A stretch of 64,000 nt of DNA, taken from Chlorokybus atmophyticus. Taxonomy: Eukaryota > Streptophyta > Chlorokybophyceae > Chlorokybales > Chlorokybaceae. Position numbers and translations under genes: made by a program. The stretch spans positions 575,050 through 639,049 of the forward strand of contig RHPI01001037.1 in the NCBI GenBank assembly GCA_009103225.1, given 5' to 3'. The notes beneath the pieces were generated by a model. It was not told the DNA's origin and made no database searches. It worked only from the letters and a program-made list of their open reading frames with translations. Shown here piece by piece: positions 36,501-47,368 of the stretch (position 1 is its first letter; every line of letters starts with the position of its first letter).

Positions 36501-39500
36501 CTGACAGGAACTCGCGATGGATCAAGTCGAACTTGCCGCCAGCCAGCGCTCGGAACATTGCGCGCAGCAACTGGATAAGGACAAGCGGAGCCCAATCAGC
36601 ACAAAAAGCCACGAGCAATGCAGCTTGGCCATATATACAGAGTGGCAATGTTACCTGCATGTAACCAGAGCAGTCTGGAAGCTCTGATGCGCTTTTAATG
36701 CATGCTTCTACTATGGGTACTACGTGCGGACGGAGAACAACCTGCGAGAGTAGTACAGGAAGTTCAGTTGCTACATCCTGGACTCAGCATGCACCGCCAC
36801 AGTACAGGCAAGCTCACCTGGGTGTCAGGGTACTTCACTACGGCCTTAAACACAAGTGTGAAGAGTTTCAACTGCAGCTTGGCGGCAGGACATTCAGGTG
36901 TCCGCAATGTGTCCAGACGTGCAGATACCAAATGGTTCAACACAACATCCATGAAGAACCTGCAAACCACAAGCTGTTACAGAAAACTACAACAGGTCCA
37001 CAAGAGCGCCTGCAATTTGTCATGACCAGCACAGATAGTGCACCTGGCACTGTTGGGATGCTGCACGAGCATGTTTGCGGCGAGCTGTATGAGATGTTCG
37101 TTCTGAAGCATGCAGTCGAATATGGAGTCCATGCGAACGCTGAACAAGTCCAGGACGTTGCGGGACTCCATAACCGTGAACATCTGCGCGTAGTGCTGGA
37201 GCAGGTCGTCCTCTTTGCTGTCGACAATCAAGGCCAGGCATCGGAGACCACTTGTCAACAGCCCTGAAGCGGTGGTCACTTCTTCCTCAATCATGCCTTT
37301 CGGTAAGGCGGCGGCGGCAGCGGCGGCGGCGGCGGCAGCTTCATCAGGGCTTGCTGCTGCCAGCTGCTGTCCCAGTGGTTTGTTGAAGTATGTCATACTC
37401 CACAACAGTGTTTTCATCCCTGCGCAGAAAAAGTGTTGAACTCGACTTTGGGTAGATCCGTACACAAGTCACAAACTCCAAGTTGCGACTTGCTACATAA
37501 AATCCAAACAGTGCTGACAAAGGCAACATACCCATGATAAGAGTTTTGAGCAGTACCCTGCAGTCACTCAATTCCTTAGAATGGTCCACAGCCTGTTGTG
37601 TATGCAGCACCACGCCCTGAAAATGGTGCAATCTTCAGGGCGGACACCTTCATCATACCATGACCGGCAACAAGATGCAGTTGCTTGTAATGGTGAAAAG
37701 AAAGCATCAACTGTTTCTGTGTACCATAACAACAATGACTACCTGCGCACTCCCATCCTCTGTGGGTTTGGAGTCATCACCAGCCTTATGTTCACCGGTT
37801 GGCTGTTCTGCTGCTGCCACATCTTTCAAAAGCTACACAGCCCGGAGCATCAATACTTATGACTGCGACGTACCGGATATATACTTGCACACAGTGCCTG
37901 ACATCCAAATTAGTAAAGGGGTTGTACCTTGGGCAGAAGGAGTTTGAGTGTGCCAAACTTGCTCACAAAGCAGTACAGGATCCGTCCAAGCAGCAACCTG
38001 CCATCATTCTTTCCCAACACGTCTGTCCGTCGCGTGAATATGCTTTCCACCTGCAGGAGACCATGGCCATCATGCATCGCACGTGATTGTGAACAGTGTC
38101 AAGACGTCATGCATGGTCGTAAATGACAATACCCAAGTAAACGTGCTCACCAGGTTCAGCATCAGCCGCACACAAGTAGTCTGCACGCTTGTGGGCAGCG
38201 TAGTATCATGCACATTACGAGAGAAGAGGTATACAATCCGCGACAGCTGCATGCTACAAAGAGTGAGAACCTGTACACGGTCGCCTTCATGCAATAGAGT
38301 ACATAGTCTCCTATGTGACAAATGGAAGAGGTGTGGCAAGGTTACACCCATCACCTGTGGCAAAGTTAGCTCCAGACGTATATGGTGGATCAATTCAGCC
38401 AGCAAGCTGTAAGCGAGTGGCCGCAAAGTCTCATAGCAAGCACGGCCTGTGCCGACAAGCACCCTGCCAAGACCGTCCATAAGCATGCTGCAAGACATTA
38501 CAACTACTGCAGCACACATTGCAACAACGAGCGAAGGACATCAGCAAGCCATGACACAAGATCACTTGCCTCTCATCCAACAACGTATCAAGATGGCGTT
38601 TGAAACCTCTGCGAAAATCGGTAGCCAGTACATGCCTGGTCGCAACAAGTAATTCCTGCAAAAGAGAAATGGTGGGTCACACGGGTTAACATTCACGCGC
38701 AAGAGCACACAACAAGACCATATCTGTGATATCAATCTGTCCTCTGTGACGCAAGCATTGCGAAGAGAAATCATACATGCAGCAGTGCCACCAAACCTTG
38801 CGTATCGCTACGGAGTCTGGACATGTCATAAGCAACTCAACAACGCTTTTGGACACAATCTCCTCGTGCTGGCGCAAAACGTCCGTGTAGCTCCTCAGCA
38901 AATAGGTCAGGAACGACACAGTCTGAGATACACACAACCGATCAGTTGCAACCAGTTGCAAGTCACATGCCACCTACACCAGTGTGAAGGTGTGCTAGAC
39001 AACACACCTTGACTTGAGCAGCTTTCATGTCAGCATAGTGCTGTTTGAGATGCGCTGGCACTGCTTGAGGCCCAGTGATTGATATAGCGTCGACCATGCG
39101 GGGGAGCAGGCGTGCAATGTTGGGTTGGCTGAAGTTGGGGTACAGCTGGAACAGAAACATGACGATGAGCGGGCATTCCGTAATCACTTTGAATGAATGC
39201 GACGAAGTGGGAAGCTCCGTGCTTCCACCGGCAGAGCCCGGTCTCGTGCCCGAGATGAGACCAAGGTCACTGCTCTGACTGCCAAACTGAGCCGGCGCAG
39301 GATGATCCCTCTCAAAGAAGTTCACCACCGTTCCTTGGAAGTTCTGATAAATCTGGGACACAACACAAAAACAGGCCGTTTCGCTACCATTTTACAAACA
39401 CAGAAACCCAAACAAAATCACACTATCACAACTGCACCACCTGAAACGCAGCATAAATGTACGCAAACTTAGCATGCAAACCTTGCAAACAAACTCCAGG

Positions 39501-40170
39501 AAGGGCGGCACTTCATTTTCAAGGGAGGGGCGGAAGTTCTTGTGAAGGTCGAAGATGATGCGAAGGCAGATGAGGGCGTTGTCCTCGTTGTCGACGTCGA
39601 GCACATGCATGCTGAGCTTGAGCAGGTCGGGCACGAACGGCCGAAGCACCTCGTTATGGGGCAGCCTATTGAGGATCTCCAGCAGGACGTTGCGCAGCTT
39701 GTGCTCCAGGTTCTCCGCTGTCTTCTGAGGGCTGGTCTTCATCAACAGCTGGCATACCGGCCGGCAGAAGCTGCTCAGAAAATTGGGGTACTCCGACGTG
39801 TGAACCACCTCTATTATGTCCCTGATTTCCGTCGCTGCTTGCAGACGCTGCGGGATAGCTGAGACAGCATGTCAAGGCGACGCAATCTCTAATGAAAGGG
39901 ACAAACTAAAAACGACCAAAGCAAGCTGCTGTGAGCCATCCTGACAAAACCGTTGAAAGCCTGATCATGCTGTGTTATGAGCACATGCAGCTTGATGAAT
40001 CTGAGAGAGTTAGTTGCTTGAGAATTGTGCTTGTGCAGCCGCAGCACCAAGAGCAGCATCCACATGCAAGTAAAAACGAACAGCTAGGGAGGATTGTAAA
40101 CAATGAGGATACGCATGTTGGGGTCCAGCAGGCGCTGCGCATGCGCCTCATAGCTGTTGGGGGGCACCAT
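23823..40170 (-). CDS. TRRAP: Tra1/TRRAP: PIKK-family pseudokinase scaffold of SAGA and NuA4 complexes
   Basis: Forty-seven exons chain with continuous phase to 11,367 coding bases, 3,788 residues, close to plant and human family members (about 3,860). The protein recruits the SAGA and NuA4/TIP60 acetyltransferase complexes to activators. The N-terminal two thirds are HEAT-type helical repeats (NRLPHNEVLRPFVPDLLKLS, NPEHGLRLVLTFEPST). FAT-region segments include LQYIINGQDWGALAGTFWLK, GYWQRAQ and NLEYFPQE. The PI3K-like domain lies near residues 3400-3690 (HGSSHRRITMVGSDG, GGRAPNKILFAKNTGK); I see no catalytic HRD/DFG-type residues, as expected for this pseudokinase. The FATC ends LCMMEPTWHPWF. 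Introns are 65-254 bases; two use GC donors. The start is the ATG of MVPPNSYEAHAQRLLDP. Exon coordinates follow in three block entries. Confidence 0.96.
30650..36570 (-). other. TRRAP exon block 2: exons 14-28
   Basis: Exons: 36570-35107 (the largest, 488 codons), 35009-34806, 34682-34347, 34267-34009, 33891-33669, 33587-33484, 33370-33320, 33236-33109, 33029-32904, 32679-32582, 32484-32274, 32188-31964, 31795-31154, 31088-30858, 30769-30650. Exon 21 has two adjacent acceptors (TAG then CAG) that both keep phase and differ by one codon. Exon 26 carries a basic segment (HDAKRIKVEG) after an acidic, disordered stretch, possibly a nuclear localisation signal. Confidence 0.93.
36655..40170 (-). 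other. TRRAP exon block 1: exons 1-13 (residues 1-700)
   Basis: Exons: 40170-40102, 39847-39482, 39352-39008, 38922-38797, 38655-38570, 38463-38355, 38246-38151, 38050-37928, 37832-37743, 37616-37532, 37419-37044, 36959-36818, 36741-36655. Exon 5 ends at a GC donor (GAGAG/GCAAGTG). Only this donor restores LDERVLVGTGRACYETLRP, which is nearly identical in plant homologues. Exon 11 encodes an 11-alanine tract from a GCC/GCG-rich run (about 37300-37345). Phase is kept at every junction. Confidence 0.93.
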
Positions 40171-41225
40171 ATTGTCGTCTGTTCGGGTCACGTCAGGCCT
40201 GACGGCCGGCCGTCTGTACTCAAATCATCGTACAATGAGCCTGAGAACAGCAATGGCAGACCATGCGCACACTCAACGTCGCCGTCGCCCGGACGACGGC
40301 TTTCCCGCCCAACTCCTACCGGCCCACCCCACCAAGCGCTGGTGCCGCCAGAGGCGGGTGAGTTGCCCATTCGCAATCAAAACCCTAATCTGAGACTCAC
40401 GTCGATGGACTCGCTGTCAGATCCAAACCTTTCGGAGTGCACAGTACGCATGCCATACAACGATGGTTGCAGTGCCGCACACTATGCTGCACACACAGAC
40501 ACAGCATCCAGCACACGCACACACGATGCCAGCACAAACTCACACACAAATATGCACACAGCATTTCCGCACAGCATGCACACAAACACACGTACTTTGC
40601 ACACAAACAACTCTCCATTGAATCTTGTGTATGCAGCTCTTACCCTCAGCGTTCTTTATACACACGCACGCACTCAAACACGCACCCACGCATTGAACGC
40701 ATGCACACTTGCTAGCATGTGGTGTTGCATACTCAGTACATGCGTTGCATGCTGCAAATGCCGTCGCCATTGTTTTGTACACACATCTAAGACAGCAAAA
40801 CCACACAAACAGGCTCGAGCACACACATTCCATTGCATTGCATTGCAATCGATTGGATTAGATTGGATTCGATTAAGTTTGATCACATGCAATCCAAGCT
40901 TCAATTTTTGCCGTAAAAGTCTTTTTATGTTTTATATTTAGTCTAACCAAAGGTGCTCGCTAAGGGTAGTAATACCTATGCGAGGAGAAGGATTAAAAGA
41001 TTAATTATTCGTAGCAGCGCTGTTTTGCACAAATATTAGGGACTGTTTGGTTTGGTGCAACCTTTCTGCACTGCAGTGTAGCGCAATGGTAAATCACTTA
41101 ATTGCGCAGTTGTCATCTAATATTCAGCATCGATGGCTGTATATAATTATAAAAAGGTTGCGCTGCTAACACTTCATTCTGGTTTTCTATTAGATTGCAT
41201 TTCATCCAGTGGTAGTTAGCAGTAC
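40171..41225. other. TRRAP upstream region with CA-rich low-complexity DNA
   Basis: This is the presumed TRRAP promoter and 5'UTR region. It is GC-rich up to about 40340, then rich in CACACA/GCACA repeats between about 40480 and 40720, then AT-rich up to the pogo element. No gene was recognised. Confidence 0.5.
40480..40720. repeat. Degenerate CA/ACAC-rich microsatellite tract
   Basis: The tract has repeated ACACAC, GCACACA and CACACAAAC motifs on the + strand. It generates long spurious frames on both strands. Confidence 0.75.
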
Positions 41226-41227
41226 TA

Positions 41228-41252
41228 GGGTAAGGTGCCCTAACTTCGGACA
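41228..41252 (+). repeat. Left terminal inverted repeat of the pogo-like element
   Basis: It starts GGGTAAGGTGCCC and ends AACTTCGGACA. It is identical over 25 bp to the reverse complement of 44996-45020. A second copy of CCCTAACTTCGGACAG follows at 41255-41270. Confidence 0.95.
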
Positions 41253-41799
41253 GACCCTAACTTCGGACAGTTGCCTTGTTGACGTGCAAAATATACTGTA
41301 GAATCTACATTGGGCGGCCAATTGGCTTGAAATTTGGTGAGGTGTTGTGATTGGTCACAATGAGCCTGCTACTAGTTCTAGACACCAATCCGAGCTGTTT
41401 TGACCCGCCAAAATACAAATAGTTTAAAATTTTGGCGCTGGTTTGCATGGTTATTGTTAACTTTGAACTATCGCCAATAAGGACTGAGGTGGGATTTGGC
41501 GGTGGGGTTTTTTGCATATAGTAGATCATGTGATTACCTTCGCAATGAATCTATGCGCAGCCAAATCGACCAATCAGCCGCCAAGTTATGGGCCATAAAG
41601 GTAGCATGTGCAAAAAGCTTACGCGTTAGGTGAAATATCAAAATGGTGATAGCAACGAGGGAAGCTAACTGATGGCGGTGTGTTACATTGTAAAAGTAGT
41701 CAACATGCAAGGGCTATCATATATAAGGCCTAGTGTGGTGCTTCAAGCCACATTCAAGTGTGTGTGTTAGGGTGCTGTCGTGGTGGTGGTGTTGCAAAC

Positions 41800-44458
41800 A
41801 TGGTGCGGACACGAGCAGCATGCAGTCTTAAGAGCGGCAGTCAACATAGCAATGTCACCAACAACTCCGGGGTAAGTTGCAACTCAAGTACATGTGCATT
41901 GCATTGCATGCAAGCTAGGCTGTCTATGCTATGCTATGCTATGCTATGGTATTGCTGGCTGGCTGGACCAGTCAGAGAGATTGGGTCAGCCACGAGTGCT
42001 GCCATAGCTTCTCTCATCACCCTGATGTATGTATAGGCCCCAAAGGACCGCACCCCTCAAGCCAGGCGCAAGCGTAAGCAACCCCCCACGCCAACTGCAC
42101 CAGCAAAGGGCAAGGCTACACGCAACCTCAAGGCTCAAGACCTACGCTCTCTAGTGCAGGCTAAGGGCCTCAAGTATGCCATGTACTCACGCAACTCAAC
42201 TCTTCTTGAGAAGATGATGGCCGCCTGTGAGCTGATCAGGACTGGCGAGAGAGGATTGCGTGAGGCAGCTGACGATATCGGAGTCCCCAAGTCCACTCTC
42301 AGTGATTACTTCAGAAACCCTGCCAAGTTTAATGACCCACGCCAGCCTGGTCGCATTCCCATCCTCGCTGCAAGTGAAGAAGATCAACTGGTTATCTGGG
42401 TGACGGACATGTGCAAGCACGCCACTTCTGTCACCGTAGCTGCACTGCAACACAGGGTAAGTCTTGAATAGATGCAATTCAGTGCAGCAATCGACACTGG
42501 ATGTGTTTACAGGTGATAACACTTCTAGAGGGAGCGGAGGAGAGGCTGAGGAGGTTTGGCGAGAACAAAATCCCTGGCAAGAAATGGTGTCGCCTATTCC
42601 TGTCACGGCACAACCTCAGCATGAGAGTAGCAGAGGGTCTAGACCGCCGCCGTTGGCAATGGGCGACCCCAGGAGCTGTGCACTCTTTCTTCCATCTGTA
42701 TGAGCGCCTGGTAGAGGACCTGAAACTCACTCCCTCACGCATCTGGAATGCGGATGAGACAGGGCTGGAACCAGACAACTTGGGGACTGTGAAGGTGGTG
42801 GCTCCCCGTGGTTTCAGAAATCCATACCACAGACTCTGTGGCAATAGAGAACATATGAGCATCATGGCTTGTGTGAACGCCGCTGGTGCTCACATGCCCC
42901 CCCTGTACATCTGCAAAGGCAAGCATGTGACCATGGATTGGTTAGAAGATGCCCCCCCCGGCAGTGGCCTTGCTATGCAGGTACCTGCCATGTGCATGTG
43001 CATATGCATGTACATGTGACAATGCACTAACATGCACTTGTGTGACACACAGGAGAACGCATACATGACACACGAAATATTTCAGCAATGGTTTCAGCTG
43101 TTTATGGACAACATACCTGGCGGTGCTTCTTCAGAACCCATGCTTTCTACTTGTGGACGGACACTCTTCCAGAATCAACCCTGACATGCTGGAACAAGCT
43201 GCTGAGAACGGAGTGCACATCTTGACCTTTCCACCGCATCTCACCCATCTCATGCAGGTATGAAAGCCTGCTGTACAACTGCTATAGGGACCATGCACTT
43301 TCATAAGTTGCCAGCACATTGCACAGCTCACAAACACATGGTCACCTTGCAGGTACTCGACGTCAGCTGCTTTCGCAGCTTCAAGCAGGCGTACAAGCAC
43401 CAGTATGTTCGTGTCATGGCCTCCAACCCCAACTTGAAGATGTGTAAAAAGATCTTAATCCAACTGACTGCCAACCCTTTCCTGACGGCCATGAGTCCTG
43501 CCAACATCATAGCTGGCTTCCGCAAAACAGGTAACCCTGCGATGCAATCCCTTGGTCAGTCATAATTAGAATGAGTGCACAGTGATGCATGCACAGTCTC
43601 ATTCTCAGTGCCAACTCATGCAAGGTTATGCACAAGCATGCACAGTAGCAGCCTTCGGTTCCTTGCAGTGTCTACTAGCTCTTATGCTTGTCTCACTTTG
43701 CAGGTCTCTGGCCGTTAAACATGCATGCCTTGGACGACCGTCTGCATGATCCTGAGGACATGGAAGTCCAGCCAGAACCAGGCACCATCAGCCCAGCACT
43801 TTTGGAGGCCATGTTCACAGCCGAGTTTGGCCGTGAGGGAGACGAAGAAGAGCAAACTCAAGACGTCGACAACAACAACTCGCAAGTACCTGATTTTCTA
43901 GAGGAGGAGGAGGTGGGCACGGAGGAAGTTCTGCCTGGACAACTCAGAGCTCAGGCCAGAGGACCCTCATACATGCGTGCCGCCACCATCCTCACCAGCC
44001 CCGAGATCATCCAACATCTGCGTGAACGCGCTGTTGAGAAGGAGCGCCTTGAGGCACGCAGGATTGCCAGGAAGGCAGATCTCAGGAGGAAGAGGGAAGA
44101 GGCAGCAGGAGAGAAGGCTGCGAAGGCCCAAGAGAAGGAAGTCCATGCACAGGAGAAGGCGGAGAGATTGAGGCAGAAAGCTGAAGCTAAGGCAGCTGCA
44201 GCAGCAGAGAAGCAGCACAAGAAGGCGGCGGCGAAGGAGGCCAAGAAGCTCGCAGCAACCCTGCGCAACACGGAGGTGGTTAGCAGTGACACCGAGGACG
44301 ACACCCCAGCGACTGCAAGGCCATGGGCTGAGCTGGAGGAAGACGGCCTCACCTGTGCCGTCACGGCAAGACCAGCGCTGTCCAAGGCAACACTGGCAAA
44401 ACACCGTGCATTCGCTCAAAGCAGAGGAGGCCTGCGCCTAGCAAAGATCCTGTACTAG
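41800..44458 (+). pseudogene. Pogo/Tigger-type transposase with one frameshift
   Basis: Six exons: 41800-41871, 42037-42456, 42513-42980, 43053-43257, 43353-43530, 43704-44458, about 699 codons. Exon 2 has a basic patch (RRKRKQ) and a pipsqueak/CENP-B-like helix-turn-helix (REAADDIGVPKSTLSDYF). Exon 3 carries the first catalytic Asp in RIWNADETGLEP. The second Asp is in VDGHSS in exon 4 and the third in LDVSCF in exon 5. The C-terminus is a long Glu/Lys/Ala-rich coiled coil. Exon 4 is 205 bases, one more than phase allows: the frame shifts between about 43134 and 43144, between the first two catalytic residues. Splice sites and all other motifs are intact. A short unrecognised intron could be an alternative, but none fits. 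Confidence 0.85.
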
Positions 44459-44995
44459 AACTAGCATGTGCATGCAGCTAGCCCTTCTGTAGATAGCGCG
44501 CAACATCTACCTTGTTTATACAAACATGCTTGACAAGCCTCTGCCCTTGCACGCCATGCTCACACGCTCTATGCATGCTGCATGCGCATGCACAGTTCTG
44601 CTCACACAACTCTGTGCACACCGCACATGCACACTGCACAAGCCTTACCTCCGTCTCACGTGTGCGTAGAAGGCGCCGCCAATGCGCCACTGACCTTACA
44701 ATCCAACCTCACGACAACAACAACACCCTCGCCACGAACAGGCGCTCACCGCCGCCACAACCTCCTTGGGTCTTACAGCATACAGGCAATACTAGACTGT
44801 CCGAAGTTAGGCTCACTTTACTTTAGATCGCCTGCACTGTTGACTGGTCTTTGCCGGAAGCTCACGGACGCATCTGATAGGCTAAAAATACAAGGACAAG
44901 CTTGAGAGATAGGTCATCACACTAGCTTTCAACTAAGCCATCAATTGATTAAAACGGTGAAGTGCTCAGCTAACGGTGACCTTACTAGTGTAAAG

Positions 44996-45020
44996 TGTCC
45001 GAAGTTAGGGCACCTTACCC
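44996..45020 (-). repeat. Right terminal inverted repeat of the pogo-like element
   Basis: It is the perfect reverse complement of the left TIR. A further inverted copy of the inner motif (CTGTCCGAAGTTAGG) lies about 190 bp inward at 44797-44811. Confidence 0.95.
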
Positions 45021-45022
45021 TA

Positions 45023-45761
45023 GCAGAACTTGGCTGCATTGACAGCACCTTACTACGCTGCGCTGCGCCGACAGCAGCTGCGCACCTTAATATTATTAGG
45101 TTACAGAAAGAAAAAAGAGTATGCATTTATCGAAGCAAAACATATATATATATAAGTGTAGAGCAATGTCGTGTAGTCCATTGTTTTTTCTCTTACTGTG
45201 TCTTATTTTGCTCTTACTTTGTATACGCGTGCTCTTACTTCATCTTAATTTTGAGTCTAAGCAAAAGATTACTTTAGCTACATAAAAAGCTCCTAAGCAA
45301 TTTACTTAAAATCTTATAGTATGTGTACCCCAACCATTTCGAGCGCAGCTAATTATAAAAATAATTATCTCTTTAATAACACACATATTAACATGCACAC
45401 GGTATGGAGTCAGGTAGGAAATGCACACACCCACGCATACAATTGGCAAGACAACAAGACAAAAGGGGCAAGCTTAATTACATTAGGGGCCTAAGTTAGG
45501 TGCTTTAATGGCTATGTGCAAATGTAAGGCGAGGCAGTGGGTATGAGCAAGCAGGCACTACAATCAAATAACATGTTACAACAAAGCATGCATACATGTC
45601 TAACGAGGTAGTGGTAGTATTGTGGTAGAATAATGGTTACGATATAGCACGGTAGTGATTGTGTGTAACTTTGTATACCAATGATGTAGTGTGGCTGTAT
45701 GCATGTTGCATTTTTATGTGTCTGCATAACAGTACTTCACATATCTCACAATCAGCACGTA
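45023..45761. other. AT-rich intergenic spacer between transposons
   Basis: The sequence is AT-rich with TATATA and TTAATTA runs and no recognisable gene or terminal repeats. Confidence 0.5.
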
Positions 45762-45766
45762 CGCAC

Positions 45767-46270
45767 TGTCACAGCCCACTCGACCATAAAAGACTTGATG
45801 CTTTTATTGTCGATTTGTGGTCATTTAATGTACCTTCCCATTACATTCCCCCCACTTAAGAACGCCGACGTCCTCGGCAGCCCATGCTCAGCTGGGGAAT
45901 CAGCCCAGGGGTTTGTTAAGGTCGGTCATCGGCCCCACTGCCAAGGACCGGTCAATTTGGGCCCATACCGGTCAAGGCGCGCAAAGCGCTGCTGCCGGCC
46001 CCACACGTCGCATCGCGACATGCAGGTCGCGTCCTGCCGCGCGACTGAACGTTGGCGCAACTGCCATTAGGCCGGTCGCGATACATCGACGATGGCACAT
46101 ATAAGGTGACCATTTATGATGATAATGGATCGAGAAACGACGACCGCAAAATTCGTGTGCAAGGCAGGAATCGGACCCGAGTCTCAAGCCCCGATAACCA
46201 ATCTCACAGCCCACTCGACCATAGAAGACTTTGTGCATTTATTATTGATTTGTTGTATGTTATCGTTGCA
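45767..46270 (-). mobile_element. TRIM-C: miniature LTR retrotransposon, 504 bp
   Basis: On the minus strand the parts run 5' LTR 46270-46202 (69 bp), primer-binding site 46200-46188 (TGGTTATCGGGGC, like the initiator tRNA-Met site), about 330 bp of non-coding interior, polypurine tract 45860-45846 (CTTAAGTGGGGGGAA) and 3' LTR 45845-45767 (79 bp). Both LTRs begin TG and share their 3' halves (GGTCGAGTGGGCTGTGA). The flanks are exact 5-bp duplications CGCAC (45762-45766 and 46271-46275). It encodes no protein, so it must move in trans. TGGTCGAGTGG (46221-46211) and GGTCCGATTCC (46177-46167) match Pol III A and B boxes. Confidence 0.85.
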
Positions 46271-46275
46271 CGCAC

Positions 46276-47368
46276 CCACGAACACACAAACACAATCACG
46301 TGACTTCCCACGCTGAGAGTGGCAATTGCTGTCAAACATGGACCTGAGAGGCTGGCTAAGGGAGTGCTAGCTGCGTGCAATGCAAAGAGCAGCAATAATT
46401 GCAAGCAGGCGAGGTAGTACACGGAATATTTCCCGCAGATTAGCCCTAATCCGCATGTGCGGACCAGGGTCAAAGCACCCGATCCCGACGAGGGTCCCCC
46501 GCCTTGATCTGCACGCGGGGATTAGGGCTGGTCCCCGACATACGTAATTGTCCTACGGTCCCCCAAAAACCGAACCAGGGTTGGTGACGCCAGTTAAACA
46601 TAAGGCAATTACCTTTTATCGGTTGATGGTTCGTCAAGCTTAATTTACCCCTCGCCCCATGAAAAAGTGCACAGTCTCGGATGATTCGAGCCCAAGCGCG
46701 GAGCGTCTTCACCAGCCAATTTGCCATCGGCGATACAACAACATTCGCTACCGGTCATCGGCACGTATACATTACATATATATCTTGTACAGTATTAGAG
46801 GTAGATAACCCTACTAAAACGATTCAACACCCGATCGCAGTAGCGATCGAGCTAAATCGCAATACCGACCGCGGCTAATGATATGTATTCGCTTACTTGG
46901 TCGCGGTCAAGCCCACCTTTTGCTCTTTTGCAGAGCAAAAAGGTTGGCTTGACCGCGGCCAAATACCCGGCCTTCATGCTGGAGCAAAAGGTGCGGCCTA
47001 ACTATGGCTAACCGACCAAATTAGGCCACGGTCAGTTAGCCGACAGCCTAGATTCTCAAATACACCACCGCTAGCCGGTACGTGTGGCGCCCGGTTGCCG
47101 CAATATTAAAGCAGGCTTGGTTACGGCAACCGTATCTTTTTGTACCACTGATTCATAGGTGCGCAAGCCGCAGGGGGCGCGACCAGCCCTGGTCCGCTCA
47201 ATTGGACCATGCCATCCGGCTTCGGGACCGGACCACCAGTGGCCCGGTCACGCCAAACCGATCGCGACACTGGTACGCTACATGGTACTGGACGTGGTCT
47301 GCGGGCACCGTACGGCTGGTCTGCGCGTAAAAACCCCTTTGTAGGGTGAGGCTGCAGCACATGTGATG
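46276..47368. other. Non-coding spacer with a large inverted repeat
   Basis: The sequence is GC-rich in places with many GGTCGCG/CCGGTC words like those in the TRIM interiors, so it may include older element fragments. No gene was found. Confidence 0.45.
46898..46962. repeat. Long near-perfect inverted repeat (hairpin)
   Basis: The left arm starts TTGGTCGCGGTCAAGCCC; the right arm starts GAGCAAAAAGGTTGGC and ends GACCGCGGCCAA. The arms are about 30 bp with two mismatches and one indel, around a short TTTTGCA loop. Confidence 0.85.

Larger units (their letters stand above)
41228..45020 (+). mobile_element. Pogo-like (Tc1/mariner superfamily) DNA transposon, full length
   Basis: The element is 3,793 bp. 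It is bounded by perfect 25-bp terminal inverted repeats (41228-41252 and 44996-45020; the left one begins GGGTAAGGTGCCC) and flanked by TA on both sides (41226-41227 and 45021-45022), the target duplication expected for pogo/mariner insertion. Extra copies of the inner TIR motif lie subterminally on both sides. The interior carries one intron-containing transposase gene on the + strand with a helix-turn-helix and a DDD-type catalytic domain. Identical TIRs and a nearly intact gene suggest a fairly recent insertion. Confidence 0.93.

Noticed and set aside
40397-40941. Long frames on both strands in the CA-rich region upstream of TRRAP
   Set aside because: Dinucleotide-repeat translation (Cys/Val or His/Thr), open on both strands; no evidence of coding.
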